From NCBI GenBank assembly GCA_009829735.1, contig CM020620.1, positions 20,310,020 to 20,374,019 of the forward strand: a stretch of DNA of 64,000 bases, read 5' to 3'. Shown in pieces: positions 42,252-52,200 of the stretch. The stretch comes from Pyropia yezoensis. Taxonomy: Eukaryota > Rhodophyta > Bangiophyceae > Bangiales > Bangiaceae. A model generated the notes under the pieces. That model had not been told where the DNA came from. It searched no databases and was given only the letters and a program-made list of their open reading frames with translations. Within the stretch, counting starts at the first letter, position 1. Each line of letters begins with the position of its first letter. The position numbers and the translations under genes are program-made.

Positions 42252-43781
42252 GGCTGGCACGCTGGTGGGGGTCAATACCCCCTCCTTCCCACCCCCCCCC
42301 TCCACCCCCCCCTCACCGCCCCTCCCAACCTCCCCCCTGCCGAGTGTCACCCCCGGGACCTCCGGCGGTCACCCCGCTCCCGCCCCCCCAGCGCACGCTC
42401 AGGCGCGGGGGACGCAATGCGACGGGCGTGACGCGGGGGGCGTCACCGTCGAGGAATGAGGGGAACGGGGTGGGCGGGCGGGCGGGCGAGCGGGCGGGCG
42501 AGCGGGTGGGCGGCCAGAGGCGGATCGGGCACTCTCGACGCCAGCGCTCGCGGTCCACTCACCAAAAGCGGCTGCGGATGGCGGCAGGCCAAAAGGGGGG
42601 GGCCGCCCCCGCCAAGGGATGGCAAGGGGAGGATAAAAGGGGGAAGGAGGGGGGGGCGCCGTTGCCGTCCCCCCTCCCCCCCCCCCCCCGCTGGCAAAAC
42701 CAGTGTAGCGACCACGCCATTGGGTGCGACCGCCACCGCCCCTGGCCATCGAGACAGACTCCCCGAGGGCACAGAGGGCCTACGGCTAAAATGAGCACAG
42801 CGCGGGGGGGGAAGGGGCGGGAGACGGGGAGTGACGGAGGAACCGCGGAGCCACTCTGCCAGCGCGAAGACACCCCTGCGCACCGTCACGGCGGGCCCGA
42901 AATCGCCGGCCCGACGGCCGGCGGCGGTGGCCATGCACCACGCAACCGGGACGGCGAGGCGCTCATGGGGTGCGTTCCCACCCCCCCACCCGCAGCGTCC
43001 CGGCACGGGGTACGCAGCTCAGCACGGCCGGCGAGTAGCGGCCAGTGGCTACCTTGGCAACGGCCAGAGACACACGGGACAAGGTAGCCCAGTGGTGGTG
43101 GCCCGGGGTTACCCCCGACCATGATACTGAAAACGAGGTGGGCGGGGGGGCATGTCAGGAAGGTGGTGGGGGCGGCACGCGCGACCGCAGGGGCTGCCAA
43201 GCAAGCGGAGGCGAACTGGGCATCGGCGGCGAACCGGACCAAAGGCGCAAGGCGACGGGGGCTGGGGGGGGGGGGGGGCGACTACGTGGCGGGGTCGGGG
43301 CATGTCAAGCGAGCGGGGTAGACCGGTGGGCAGGCTGGGGAAGGCGGCAGGGCGGCCGGGCGAACGGGAGAGAGCAGTGGCGGGGCGGGCTACAGCCACC
43401 GCGGGCAGCAGTGGGGGTCGACGACGTTGGTGTTGATGAGCTGGTGTGGGAGGGCGCGACCACGAAGGCCCGACGCCATGAAACGGCAGGAACAATTTCT
43501 CGTGGACTTAGAGATGCTTTCAAATTTTCATGGAAAGGTGTCGTCCACATTGGGTGAAGTCGTGGAAGGCCCGTCTGATCCCGCGGGAGCTGGTCGAGGT
43601 CGCCCCCCCTGCAGCCAATGCCAGGCAAGACCTCCCGTCACCTTCGCCAGCCAAGCTACATCCGCGCTGACCCGCCCTCACGCCATCCCCCTGCCCCATC
43701 CACTCCCCCACCCCCCCGCTTCCTCCCATATCCTAGATATCTGTGCTCGTATCTCGACAGGAACAAAGGTTCCTGTTGACC
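42252..43781. other. Divergent intergenic region, no supported gene
   Basis: Upstream of both the MADS gene and the thylakoid-type gene. Contains GGGCGGGCGAGCGGGC direct repeats near 42470-42510. A possible 5'UTR splice acceptor (CTCGACAG) lies just before the ATG at 43782. No conserved protein is visible. Confidence 0.4.
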
Positions 43782-44660
43782 ATGACCGCCTCCATGGTGG
43801 TGGCCTTTGCGCCAGCCACCGCGGTGCGCGTCGGCAGCAGCCGGCGGCCGGCTGCGGCGGCAACGGTCGCGCGGCGGCCGCCACGGGGCACTGCCCCCTG
43901 CCGGCGTGCGCCCGCCGACCGCCTCCGCCGCTGTCGGCTGCCGGCGTCAGCGGCGACGGCGGCGGCAACCGGCGGCGCGGCCGGCCTCCGTGCCGCGGCT
44001 GGCGGCGGGGACGACGGCCCCGGGCCGGCGTCGCCCCCACCCCTGGGCGCCGTCCCGTCGTCGGTGCTGCTGCTGGCGTCGTCGGTCGCGGCCATTGCGT
44101 CGGTGGGGTGTGTGTTTGAGCTGTCGTCGGTACGTCTTGTTCTTTGGGGCGGTGTTGTTCTCCTGTGCCCTTCTTGGGTTCGATTGGGTGTGCAGGGGTG
44201 ATGTGCTGGGGGGGGGGGGTGGGGGCGCTCGACGTGCTAGCTTGGCGTCCCTGAGCTGCCATGGGCGTGCTGCCTTTCCTTTCTTGTGTGGCTGGGTGCT
44301 TGTGGAGCTTGCCTGGCAAAGGCAGAGGCGGCTGTTGGTGGATGGCCGTGGGAGTCGTGAGTGCGCGCGGGCTTCTCCCTTGGATCGGCTGGTCGCTAAC
44401 CCCCACGGCCGCGCGCGCTATCTGCTCTCTCCTTTTTCCTTCCCTACTGTCCCGGGCTTCCGAACGGCGCTTGCCTTTGCTTTCCTCCCCTACCGCTCTG
44501 CCCCCCCTCCCCGCTCATGCCCGAGCCGCCCGGCTCGACGCAGGGCAAACCACAATACGGCGCGTCGTTGACGTCGGCCATCCTGGCCGTGTGCTTGCCA
44601 GGCTTCCTCTTCCTTTTTTATGCGGCCATCAAGAAGGGGCAGTCGGAGGAGCAGGAGTGA
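43782..44660 (+). CDS. Nuclear-encoded plastid (thylakoid) small membrane protein, possibly PsbM-like (two exons)
   Basis: Exon 1 is 43782-44129 (116 codons) and exon 2 44544-44660; the intron starts GTACGT and ends GACGCAG, phase 0. The protein has 154 residues. The N-terminus MTASMVVAFAPATAVRVGSS is Ala/Arg/Ser-rich like a chloroplast transit peptide. A first hydrophobic stretch, VPSSVLLLASSVAAIASVG, could be a thylakoid-transfer segment. The last 38 residues (GKPQYGASLTSAILAVCLPG, FLFLFYAAIKKGQSEEQE) form a short single-helix peptide with a charged end. The pattern L-x2-A-I-L-x3-LPxFLxxxY resembles photosystem II PsbM; PetM or another small subunit is an alternative. The psbM gene is, as I recall, absent from red algal plastid genomes, which would fit a nuclear copy. 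Plastid targeting is fairly sure; the subunit name is not. Confidence 0.5.
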
Positions 44661-45357
44661 AAGAGAGAGTGCAAGGGAGGGGAGGGGAAGGGGCTCGAGA
44701 TGGGCAAGTGGAGCGTTTGGGGGCGCGCTGTCGGAGGCAGGGCCGCGGGCTGGTATCCACGTGATGAGGGAGAGTCATCAGCTGCGCAGCTGCCGTCGCA
44801 GGGGGGGCACCTGTGCTTTCCGCTCGCCTCATCGCGTGGTTGCGTGGGCGGCACCGTGCATCACCCCGGGGCGCGCGGGTGCGTGCCTTGAAGGGTCGGT
44901 GGGTCTGGCTTTGGGCCGTTCGTCGACCGTCGAGGGCTCCACTGTGTGTCTCTTCGTGGCCATCAGGCAGGCACCGGCGCCGCGTCGGTCCATTTTTTCA
45001 TCATTGACCGTCGTCTCCAGGGGGGGACGGCGCTGCTCACCCATTTTCTCTCGTTCTTCTATGAGCTGTTCGCCGGCTGAGTGGAGAGACTCGCTTTCTG
45101 AGCTGTGCCTTCCCATCGGCCGAGGCGGCCGGCTGCGAAAAGAAAGCGTCGCAGTCTGGCAAACGGCTTCTCCACAACCGTGCCCCGCGCCCCCCCCCTC
45201 CACACAGACACAGTTCTCGTACACGGCTACACCCCATCGGGGGCATAGCCACCAACTGAGGGGCGAGGTTCCCCATACACGAGCCACCAATGATAGGGAT
45301 AGCCGCCTGCGTCCACACGACACGCCCCGCGACCCGCCCCCCCCAGCTCCCCTACCT
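44661..45357. other. Convergent intergenic region, nothing recognised
   Basis: Lies between the thylakoid-type gene and the CBM gene, which converge. Mixed composition, no domain or RNA motif. Confidence 0.45.
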
Positions 45358-46386
45358 TCACAGAATGTCAATCCCCTCGTCAGCGTTCTCCAGGTCCGCG
45401 TAGACGCGCATAAAGTCGCTCATATGGAGACCCTCCCCCTCCACACCCCCCCCGGCGCCGACGGTCGCTAGCAGCTCCTGCAGCCGCCCCTCATCCATAT
45501 CAAAGCCGAGGATCACCAGCGCCCTCACCGCCCCGGAAGGCGACAGCACACCCGTCATGTCTGGGTCTTGGCGCTCAAACGCGTCGCGGGCGGCACTGAT
45601 CTGGATGTTGCCCAGGCCGGCGGCCTCGCCGACGAGCGCCGACTCGCCGCGGCTGCGGTGGAGCGCCGCCTCCTCCCCATCGTCCAGCACCGGCGCCATG
45701 CCCACCCCGCCCACCCCGCCACCGCCCTGCAGGTCCACACCACGGTCGCCACCACCGCCGGCACTGTCCGCGTCACCGTCGGCGGCGTCTTCCGCGTCGG
45801 CAACGTACGACTGGACCTCCCCGTCGGGCGTCAGCCGCAGCTGGTTGACCACCTTAATGTGGAACAGCTCGCCCGCATTGTCGTCGTAGCGGACGCCCCC
45901 CGACACAGCGTCTTGGACAAATGCAAAGTCCAGAATGCGCGCAAAGTTGGGCACCACCACCGCAACCCGGTAGCGGCCGTCGAGCAGCGACTGGGCGGGG
46001 AAGAGGAGCGGGGAGGTGTCGGTATCAGATGACCAGCCGTTGAAGCCACCCGCATAACACACCACGTCATCTGGCGTGAACAGCCCCGGCGGCGGGGTGT
46101 AGGTGAGCGTCAGCGTGTCGCCCACCGACACGTCTCGGTCGGCAGGGGAAACGGAAACCGTGCCGGGGGTCTTGGCAACGGTGATAGCACCAGAAGAATC
46201 AACAGCGGGGGGGGTTGACGCAGGGGGGGAGGGGGTGGCCGCCGTCGCGACAAGGCTACACCGCCGGGGGGCGGTGGCGGGAGCTGCCCGCGGCACGCGA
46301 GACAGCTGACGACCAGGGGATGATGCGGACCGCCCCGCAGGCAGCCGCGAACAACCGCCCGGGGGGGGGAGGAAGGCCGCCGCCAT
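45358..46386 (-). CDS. Starch-binding-module (CBM25/53-like) protein with EF-hand-like C-terminus
   Basis: 342 residues from the ATG at 46386. Residues 1-60 are Pro/Ala/Ser/Arg-rich and could be a transit peptide. From ~80 a beta-rich carbohydrate-binding module is visible: VSVGDTLTLTYTPPPGLFTP, VVCYAGGFNGWSSDTD, RYRVAVVVPNFARILDFAFV and GELFHIKVVNQ. The GG-x-N-x-W core and following strands resemble starch-synthase-type CBM25/53 modules. A Gly/Asp-rich linker leads to a helical C-terminus, ARDAFERQDPDMTGVLSPSG and MDEGRLQELLATVG. Its DPDMTGVL matches part of an EF-hand loop, so weak calcium binding is possible. No catalytic domain is present; a role as a glucan-binding or scaffold protein is inferred. 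It is divergent from the glycosyltransferase, 398 bp apart. Confidence 0.6.
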   Translation of the reverse strand: MAAAFLPPPGGCSRLPAGRSASSPGRQLSRVPRAAPATAPRRCSLVATAATPSPPASTPPAVDSSGAITVAKTPGTVSVSPADRDVSVGDTLTLTYTPPPGLFTPDDVVCYAGGFNGWSSDTDTSPLLFPAQSLLDGRYRVAVVVPNFARILDFAFVQDAVSGGVRYDDNAGELFHIKVVNQLRLTPDGEVQSYVADAEDAADGDADSAGGGGDRGVDLQGGGGVGGVGMAPVLDDGEEAALHRSRGESALVGEAAGLGNIQISAARDAFERQDPDMTGVLSPSGAVRALVILGFDMDEGRLQELLATVGAGGGVEGEGLHMSDFMRVYADLENADEGIDIL

Positions 46387-46784
46387 GACACTGGACCAGG
46401 GGAGACAACAGGTGCGAAGGCGAAGCCGGGAACCAAGCTGGCTTCCAGACGTACCAGCACCTATCAAAAACGGCACTTCTGCAGGGCACGATGGCTGTGC
46501 CTGGTGCGGGAGAGGACCAGAAGGTCAGCCCGAGGCGTGGTGCGGCCGAGCTCAAAGCCCGCGGAGCACCGCGGGCTCGACCGCTTTTCGGCCACGGTCC
46601 ATTGGTGAATCTGGGAGGGCACGTTTTTTTCGTGATCCTAGGCGATCACTGTATGTACAGTACATTCGGAATTGGTGGGACTTGGTTTCTCTGTGCGGCT
46701 GAGTGTTGCTGACGGCTGCAGTCGTCCCCTCTCGCTGACTGCCATCATGGTGGGCGGGCGAGGCACCCAGGCCGGGCAGCGGCA
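46387..46784. promoter_or_regulatory. Shared divergent promoter region
   Basis: 398 bp between the ATGs of the CBM gene (minus) and the glycosyltransferase (plus), so both promoters must lie here unless distant 5' exons exist. Near 46646-46665 is the quasi-palindrome TGTATGTACAGTACA, the least GC-rich spot of the interval. No TATA box is convincing. The pairing of two carbohydrate-type genes suggests, without proof, common control. Confidence 0.35.
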
Positions 46785-48998
46785 ATGGCGCTGGACAGCT
46801 CGGCGGTGACCACCGGCGGCGTTCGAAGGCGTCGCGGTGCTCCAGAGCTCCCAGGCTGTGACAAAGATGGCGGGACGGTGTCGTCACTGGGAGCCTCTGC
46901 GCCGGCCAGGCTATCGAGCAACGGCATCGGACGGGGCACTACCGGGTCGCCAGGCACATCCTCCGCCCCTCTCCCAAAAGAGACCTCGGTGGCCGCTCTC
47001 CGTGGCGCCGTTTTATTCCTGTCCATCCTGGTGTTGCTCCTCCTGTGTGCGCTTTGGCGGGCATACTTCCTCCTCGGCGGGCTGGACCCACCCGTCGCTG
47101 TAACCGGCCCACCCGACGACCTCTCATTGGCAGCCCACCCAAGCGTTGAGACGCTGGCCCAGACCGCTTTTCAGGCTGAGCCAGCTTTTACAGCAGCGCC
47201 CGTGACCGTGGACTTTGCCATCACTATCTACACCCACAACCGGCCGCGTCTGCTCGGCGCCCTCCTGGGCGACATTACCAGGGAGGCGGCCGCGGCGGGC
47301 GTGACGGTGGCGGTCAACATCCTGGATGACGCCTCGCTCGGCTGCACGTTCCCGCCCACGGACGACAACGTTTTTGACACGTGGGATGCCGACGCCGAGG
47401 CGTCTGCCGCGACGGCGGGGCGTCCGCGGCCTGGGGCGGCGGCGTTTCCGCCCGGCGAAGGCTACGCCGGCGACCCCTACCTGTTTTTGGTCGCCTCTGG
47501 GGCGCCCGCAGACGCGGCGGCGGTGCTGCGCCAGCCGTGCGCCGCGTCGCTGCGGTACGCCCCTGTCCTCGACGCGGTGCGCGCGCAGCCGACGTGGCGG
47601 CTCTTCACCACCCGCTACCGCCATGGCCGGCGGCGATACTGGCACCTGGTGGCCACCGCACATCGGCTGCTGCGGCCGCCCACGACGCCCGCCGCCCGCT
47701 TCTACCTCTTCCTCCCCGACGACGACCGCCTGGCGACGGGGTTCTTCCCGAAGGCCGCCGCGTCTTGGGCGTCGATCCCGTCGACGCGTAAGATGACGCT
47801 CCTCCTCCATATTGAGGCATCCCGCGAGGCCGTGCCCGTCTGGACGGGCGTCAAGCCGTCGCCGGTGGCTGCCACAGACGGCGCGATTGTGGAGGTGGGG
47901 TGGGTGGAGAGTGGCAATTTCTTGGCCCCGCCGCGGTTCCTCGCTGCGCTCCGCTGGTCCTTTCCCCGCGTGGACCCTGGACGGTGGGTGGCCAACCCGC
48001 CCATCAGCAGCGGCGTTGGCGCGACGCTTTCCGAGCTCCTCCACCGCTCCCGCTGGCGAATGTACCGCACGGACGGGTCGCTGCTCGCGCACGTGTCTCC
48101 GGGCGTGTCTCAAATGAACGGGGCGTTGCGGACCGCCGGCGACGTCACCCACCGGAGCCTCCGCTTTGTGGATGGGGACACTGCCTATGACGAGCTACTT
48201 CGGGGGAGCCCGTCGGTCACGGCGTCGATGGCGTCTACGTACCGTCGGGAGCCGGCGCTCCACGCGGCGGTCGCCAGCTTGCTGCCACAGGTGGACGCCC
48301 TGAACGTCTACCTCAATGACTATGACGCGGTACCACGCTATTTGCTGGGCGTCCCAGGGCTGACTGTCGTATGGGCAGGCCCGTTGGGCGATGGCTCGGG
48401 TGCCGGCGACCTGGGTGACCGCGGCAAGTTCTACTGGGCCGCTAACCTCACCACCGACTTTCACTTCACGGTGGACGACGACATTGTCTACCCGCGCGAC
48501 TATGTGGCCACGCTCGTGGCGTTTGCTGACGCCCACGAGATGCCCGTGGCGGTGGGTGTCCACGGCATCAAGATACTGGCGGAGAAGCTGTCGCCGCCTG
48601 GCGGTCGGCGCTCGGCCGGCTACTATGGCTCGCGTGAAGTGTTCATGGGCGTCGACGAGTTGCCCGAGGCGGTCGGCGTGCACATCCTGGGCACCGGCAC
48701 CCTCGCCTACCGCGTCGCCTCTGTGGGCCCTCTGGATGCGGTCGCGGACTTCCCCGAGCCCAACATGGCGGACGTGTGGTTTGGGGTGGCGGCCCAGGCG
48801 CGGCGTCTGCCGCTGGTGGTGGTGCCCCACGCCAAGGGGTGGCTGCGGGAGGTGGCGGGCACCGCCGCGGGCAGCCTCTATGGACGGTTCACGGAGCGCG
48901 CGCGAGCAGACCGGCTTCAGACGAGAGCAGCGGTGGCGGCGATGCCGTGGGTAGTGTACAATGCCACCCGGAAGGGGAGCGAGAAGGGGGGAAGATGA
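46785..48998 (+). CDS. Type II membrane protein with two GT-A-like glycosyltransferase domains
   Basis: 737 residues from the ATG at 46785. A signal anchor lies at about 74-98 (GAVLFLSILVLLLLCALWRA). Domain 1 starts VTVDFAITIYTHNRPRLLGA near 138, has ILDDAS, and FYLFLPDDDRLATGF near 310, which is a DxD-type triad. Domain 2 starts VTASMASTYRREPALHAAVA near 477 and has NVYLNDYDAVP and FHFTVDDDIVYPRDYV near 562, then HILGTGTLAYR and DVWFGV. Both halves fit the GT-A pattern of a nucleotide-sugar fold plus a metal-binding acidic triad, so two activities or one degenerate half are possible. Golgi location is inferred from the topology. Donor and acceptor are not predictable. Its 3' end is 266 bp from the convergent NSUN2-type gene. 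Confidence 0.7.
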   Translation: MALDSSAVTTGGVRRRRGAPELPGCDKDGGTVSSLGASAPARLSSNGIGRGTTGSPGTSSAPLPKETSVAALRGAVLFLSILVLLLLCALWRAYFLLGGLDPPVAVTGPPDDLSLAAHPSVETLAQTAFQAEPAFTAAPVTVDFAITIYTHNRPRLLGALLGDITREAAAAGVTVAVNILDDASLGCTFPPTDDNVFDTWDADAEASAATAGRPRPGAAAFPPGEGYAGDPYLFLVASGAPADAAAVLRQPCAASLRYAPVLDAVRAQPTWRLFTTRYRHGRRRYWHLVATAHRLLRPPTTPAARFYLFLPDDDRLATGFFPKAAASWASIPSTRKMTLLLHIEASREAVPVWTGVKPSPVAATDGAIVEVGWVESGNFLAPPRFLAALRWSFPRVDPGRWVANPPISSGVGATLSELLHRSRWRMYRTDGSLLAHVSPGVSQMNGALRTAGDVTHRSLRFVDGDTAYDELLRGSPSVTASMASTYRREPALHAAVASLLPQVDALNVYLNDYDAVPRYLLGVPGLTVVWAGPLGDGSGAGDLGDRGKFYWAANLTTDFHFTVDDDIVYPRDYVATLVAFADAHEMPVAVGVHGIKILAEKLSPPGGRRSAGYYGSREVFMGVDELPEAVGVHILGTGTLAYRVASVGPLDAVADFPEPNMADVWFGVAAQARRLPLVVVPHAKGWLREVAGTAAGSLYGRFTERARADRLQTRAAVAAMPWVVYNATRKGSEKGGR

Positions 48999-49264
48999 CC
49001 GTCAGTGCGACGGCGCATGGGGCGGCTAGCGTGCGGCACTAGCGGTTTTCCTCGACCCTCTGAGCGTGCCCGCTAGTGACCCATGACCCATATTTTCTTG
49101 CGCTGTGTCGCCCAAAGGGCTGTGGCCATGTCTTCCTGCTCTTGGTTTTGCCACAGGGACGCGCCCGGTCGTTTTAACGTTGGGAGCGGTCCGTACGGCC
49201 ATTCTCTCCAAAGTCATCGCCAAATCACAGGAGAGTAACACCAGGGGGATAACGCGCACCGTTC

Positions 49265-52200
49265 TCACTCGGCCTTCTTCGCATGCTCTGTCGGGAGTGC
49301 GCCTGCCGGCTCCAAAGCGGCCGCCGCAGGCGACACATCCATCCCTGTTGGGTCATCGCCCGCCACCACTGGCTTGGCCGTCGAGGGTGCATCCGGTGCC
49401 GGAGCGTCCGCAGCGACATCCTGGCCCCCCTCTTTTGCACCGCGGTCTGGAACCGCCTGGTCCTTATCCGCCTTGGGGTCCTTCTTGGGCGCCACCACTT
49501 CCACCACCCCGTAGCGCTTGCGGAGCACCGCCAGCATCTCCTTGGGGATGAACGTCGTCAGGGTGTCCCCCCCCTTCCACGCAACAATCACATCATCCTC
49601 AGCCGAGTCGGCCATCCGCACGACAAACGAGCCCTTGGACAGGTCACCAATCGCGGTGCGGAGGGTGGCGTCGGTCAGGTCCCCCACGAATGTTGCCTCA
49701 GACTCAAGGAGCTTGAGGAAGTCGGCCCGTGGCGCAGCCACGACGCGCTTGCCCATACTCGGCAAAAGCAGGTGTACACCGTCGTAAGTGAGGCGGAAGA
49801 GACACCCAGAGCCCGCACGGGAGTTGCGCTCAAACACACGCACCCCGCAGTTGACCACCCGCAGCCGGCCGCCGCCGCCACCACCACCCTCACCTTTCCC
49901 GGCGGCGGCGGGTGCCGCCCCCGCCGTCGGAACCGGGGACTCACCCGTGATGGCGTGTGCGAGCAGCGCCCGCGCGGGCGCCGACACGTAGTACACCCGC
50001 TTCATCGTTGCAGCGTCCGAGGAGCGGGTGAGGAGCCCCTCCCGGCAGGCCGTCTCGTCAATGCCGTAAAAGTCGGCGACGCTCACCACCGACGCGGGGT
50101 CAATGTCATGAAGGCGGGTAAACGGGTCATCCGTCACCAGCCGTGTGGCCTGCTTGCCGTCCCGCCCGCGCTTGCCGCCACGCGCGGGGACGTACTTCTT
50201 CTGCTCTGCGGCCGTATCTTCCGTCGCAGCCGCTGCCGCTTCGGCGGAGGGCGGAGGCAGGACGCTGCCGCCGTCAGCGACAGCTGCGTCAGCACCCGCC
50301 AGTGGGGATGTAGCGTTGCGTGCAGGAGCGGTGGCGTCGGTGGCAGGAGCTGTGGCGTCGGTGGCAGGTGCAACTATGTCGGCGGCAGGTGCAGCCGCGC
50401 CGGCGGCAGGTGCAGCCGCGCCGGCGGCAGGTGCAGCCGCGTCGGCGGCAGTTGCAGCCGCGCCGGCGGCAGGTGCAGCCGCGTCGGCGGCAGGTGCAGC
50501 CGCGTCGGCGGCAGGTGCAGCCGCGTTAGCGGCAGGTGCAGCCGCGTCGGCGGCAGATACAGTCGCGTCAGTCTTGGGGGCGGCCGCGCCCGGACCGTCG
50601 GCGGGCGCCGCCGCCGCGCTCGTAGGGGCCACAGACGCGGCAGTGGCGTCCAGATCGGCCGGTGTCGGCGTCGGCGCAGCCGCCGGCGCCGCCGCCAGTG
50701 CATCAGCCGAACGGCCGGCCGCCGACTCCGTGGGTGTCACTGGAGCAGTGGCTGACGCCGGGGCCTTGGCCATGGCAGACGTTGGTGCCGCGTCGTCCTT
50801 CTTCAGCACTGCCACAAAAAAGCCGCCCGTGTCGGCGTCGTGCGGCACGACTCGCACACAGCGTTCCAGACCCAGCGCTGCTGCCTCGGCTGGTGACGGC
50901 GGAAAGAGCGTCGGCACCATCCGGCGGCGCCGGCGCTCGGGCACCTCCTCAATGGACGAGAACCAGCCCTTGTCCTCCCCCCCACTGTGGTTCTTGATCC
51001 GCCACGTGGTCAGCCCCGGCCGGCGGCGGAGGCCCGGCAGCTCGGCCGAAACGTCGAGCAGGCGGATGGACGGCGTTGCACGCAGCAGCGCGGCCACCAC
51101 CGCCTCATTCTCCACCGGATTGAGCGAGCACGTGCTGTATACCATGACCCCGCCCGGGCGGAGCAGCTGCGTGCCGCGGGTAGCGATCGCCAGCTGCAGA
51201 CGGTGCAGGCCGTGGCCATTGTTGGCGTTCCACTTCCGCCACAAGTCCGGAGCCTTGCGGAGAGTGCCGTCGCCAGAGCAGGGCACGTCTGCGAGGACGC
51301 GGTCAAAGGTGGCCACGCCGGGGAACCGCTGGGCCTCGTGGGAGGTGACCACCACGTCGGGCGAGGCAAAGCGTTTGAGCTGGTGCGCCAGCATCCAGCA
51401 CCGCTTCAGATCTGAGTCGTTGGCAACCACCAGGCCGTACGAGGGGGGGCCCGCGGGCGCCCTCACAACCGCGGCAGAGGCATCCACCGACGCTGTCGCG
51501 TCGGCGCCATTGGGAGGGGCATCCAGCGCTGAGGCGGTGGTGGTGCAGGCGGCGGTGGTCGATGACGGCACCCCTCGCCCCCCCACCAGCATGTCCAGTA
51601 GCTGGGCGGTCTTGGAGCCGGGCGCCGCGCACAGGTCAATGGCGTGCATGCCCGGTCGCACCTGCAGTAGCAGCGGCGGGATCATGCTCACCGCCTCCTG
51701 CCGGTTGATAGCGCCCAGGTCGTTCATGCCAATGAGGAAGCGGTGGAGGGCACCAAGCGCCGCCGACCGCCGCAGAATCGTCCGCGGGATGCTCAACTGC
51801 CACGCCAGCTGCTGAGGGTACCACTCAAGACGGTGGGGCGGCTCCACCGTAGTCCCGTCGTCGGAGCGGTAGGCACGGCAAAGGGGCACAAACTCCCCCT
51901 CCAGGCGGCCCTCAATCTCCGCCCGCAGGCGGCCAGAAGTAGTCAGCCGGAATGCCGTCGGCAGCGACACGCAGAGAGTCTTGAGGAAGGCATCCCACTC
52001 ATCAGGCCGCACAATCCCTTGCGCTCGGTAATAGTCTTCAAACGCCGCATTCTTGCGCTCCGTCGTCGACACATACGTCGACTGGCGCGTCTCCACAGCC
52101 GCCCGCGCCGCGCCGCTACTGCCGCCGCCGCCGCCCCCCCCACCGTCACCGCCACCGCCACCGCCGTCGGTGGGCGCAGACGAGCCGCCTGACGGCGCGC

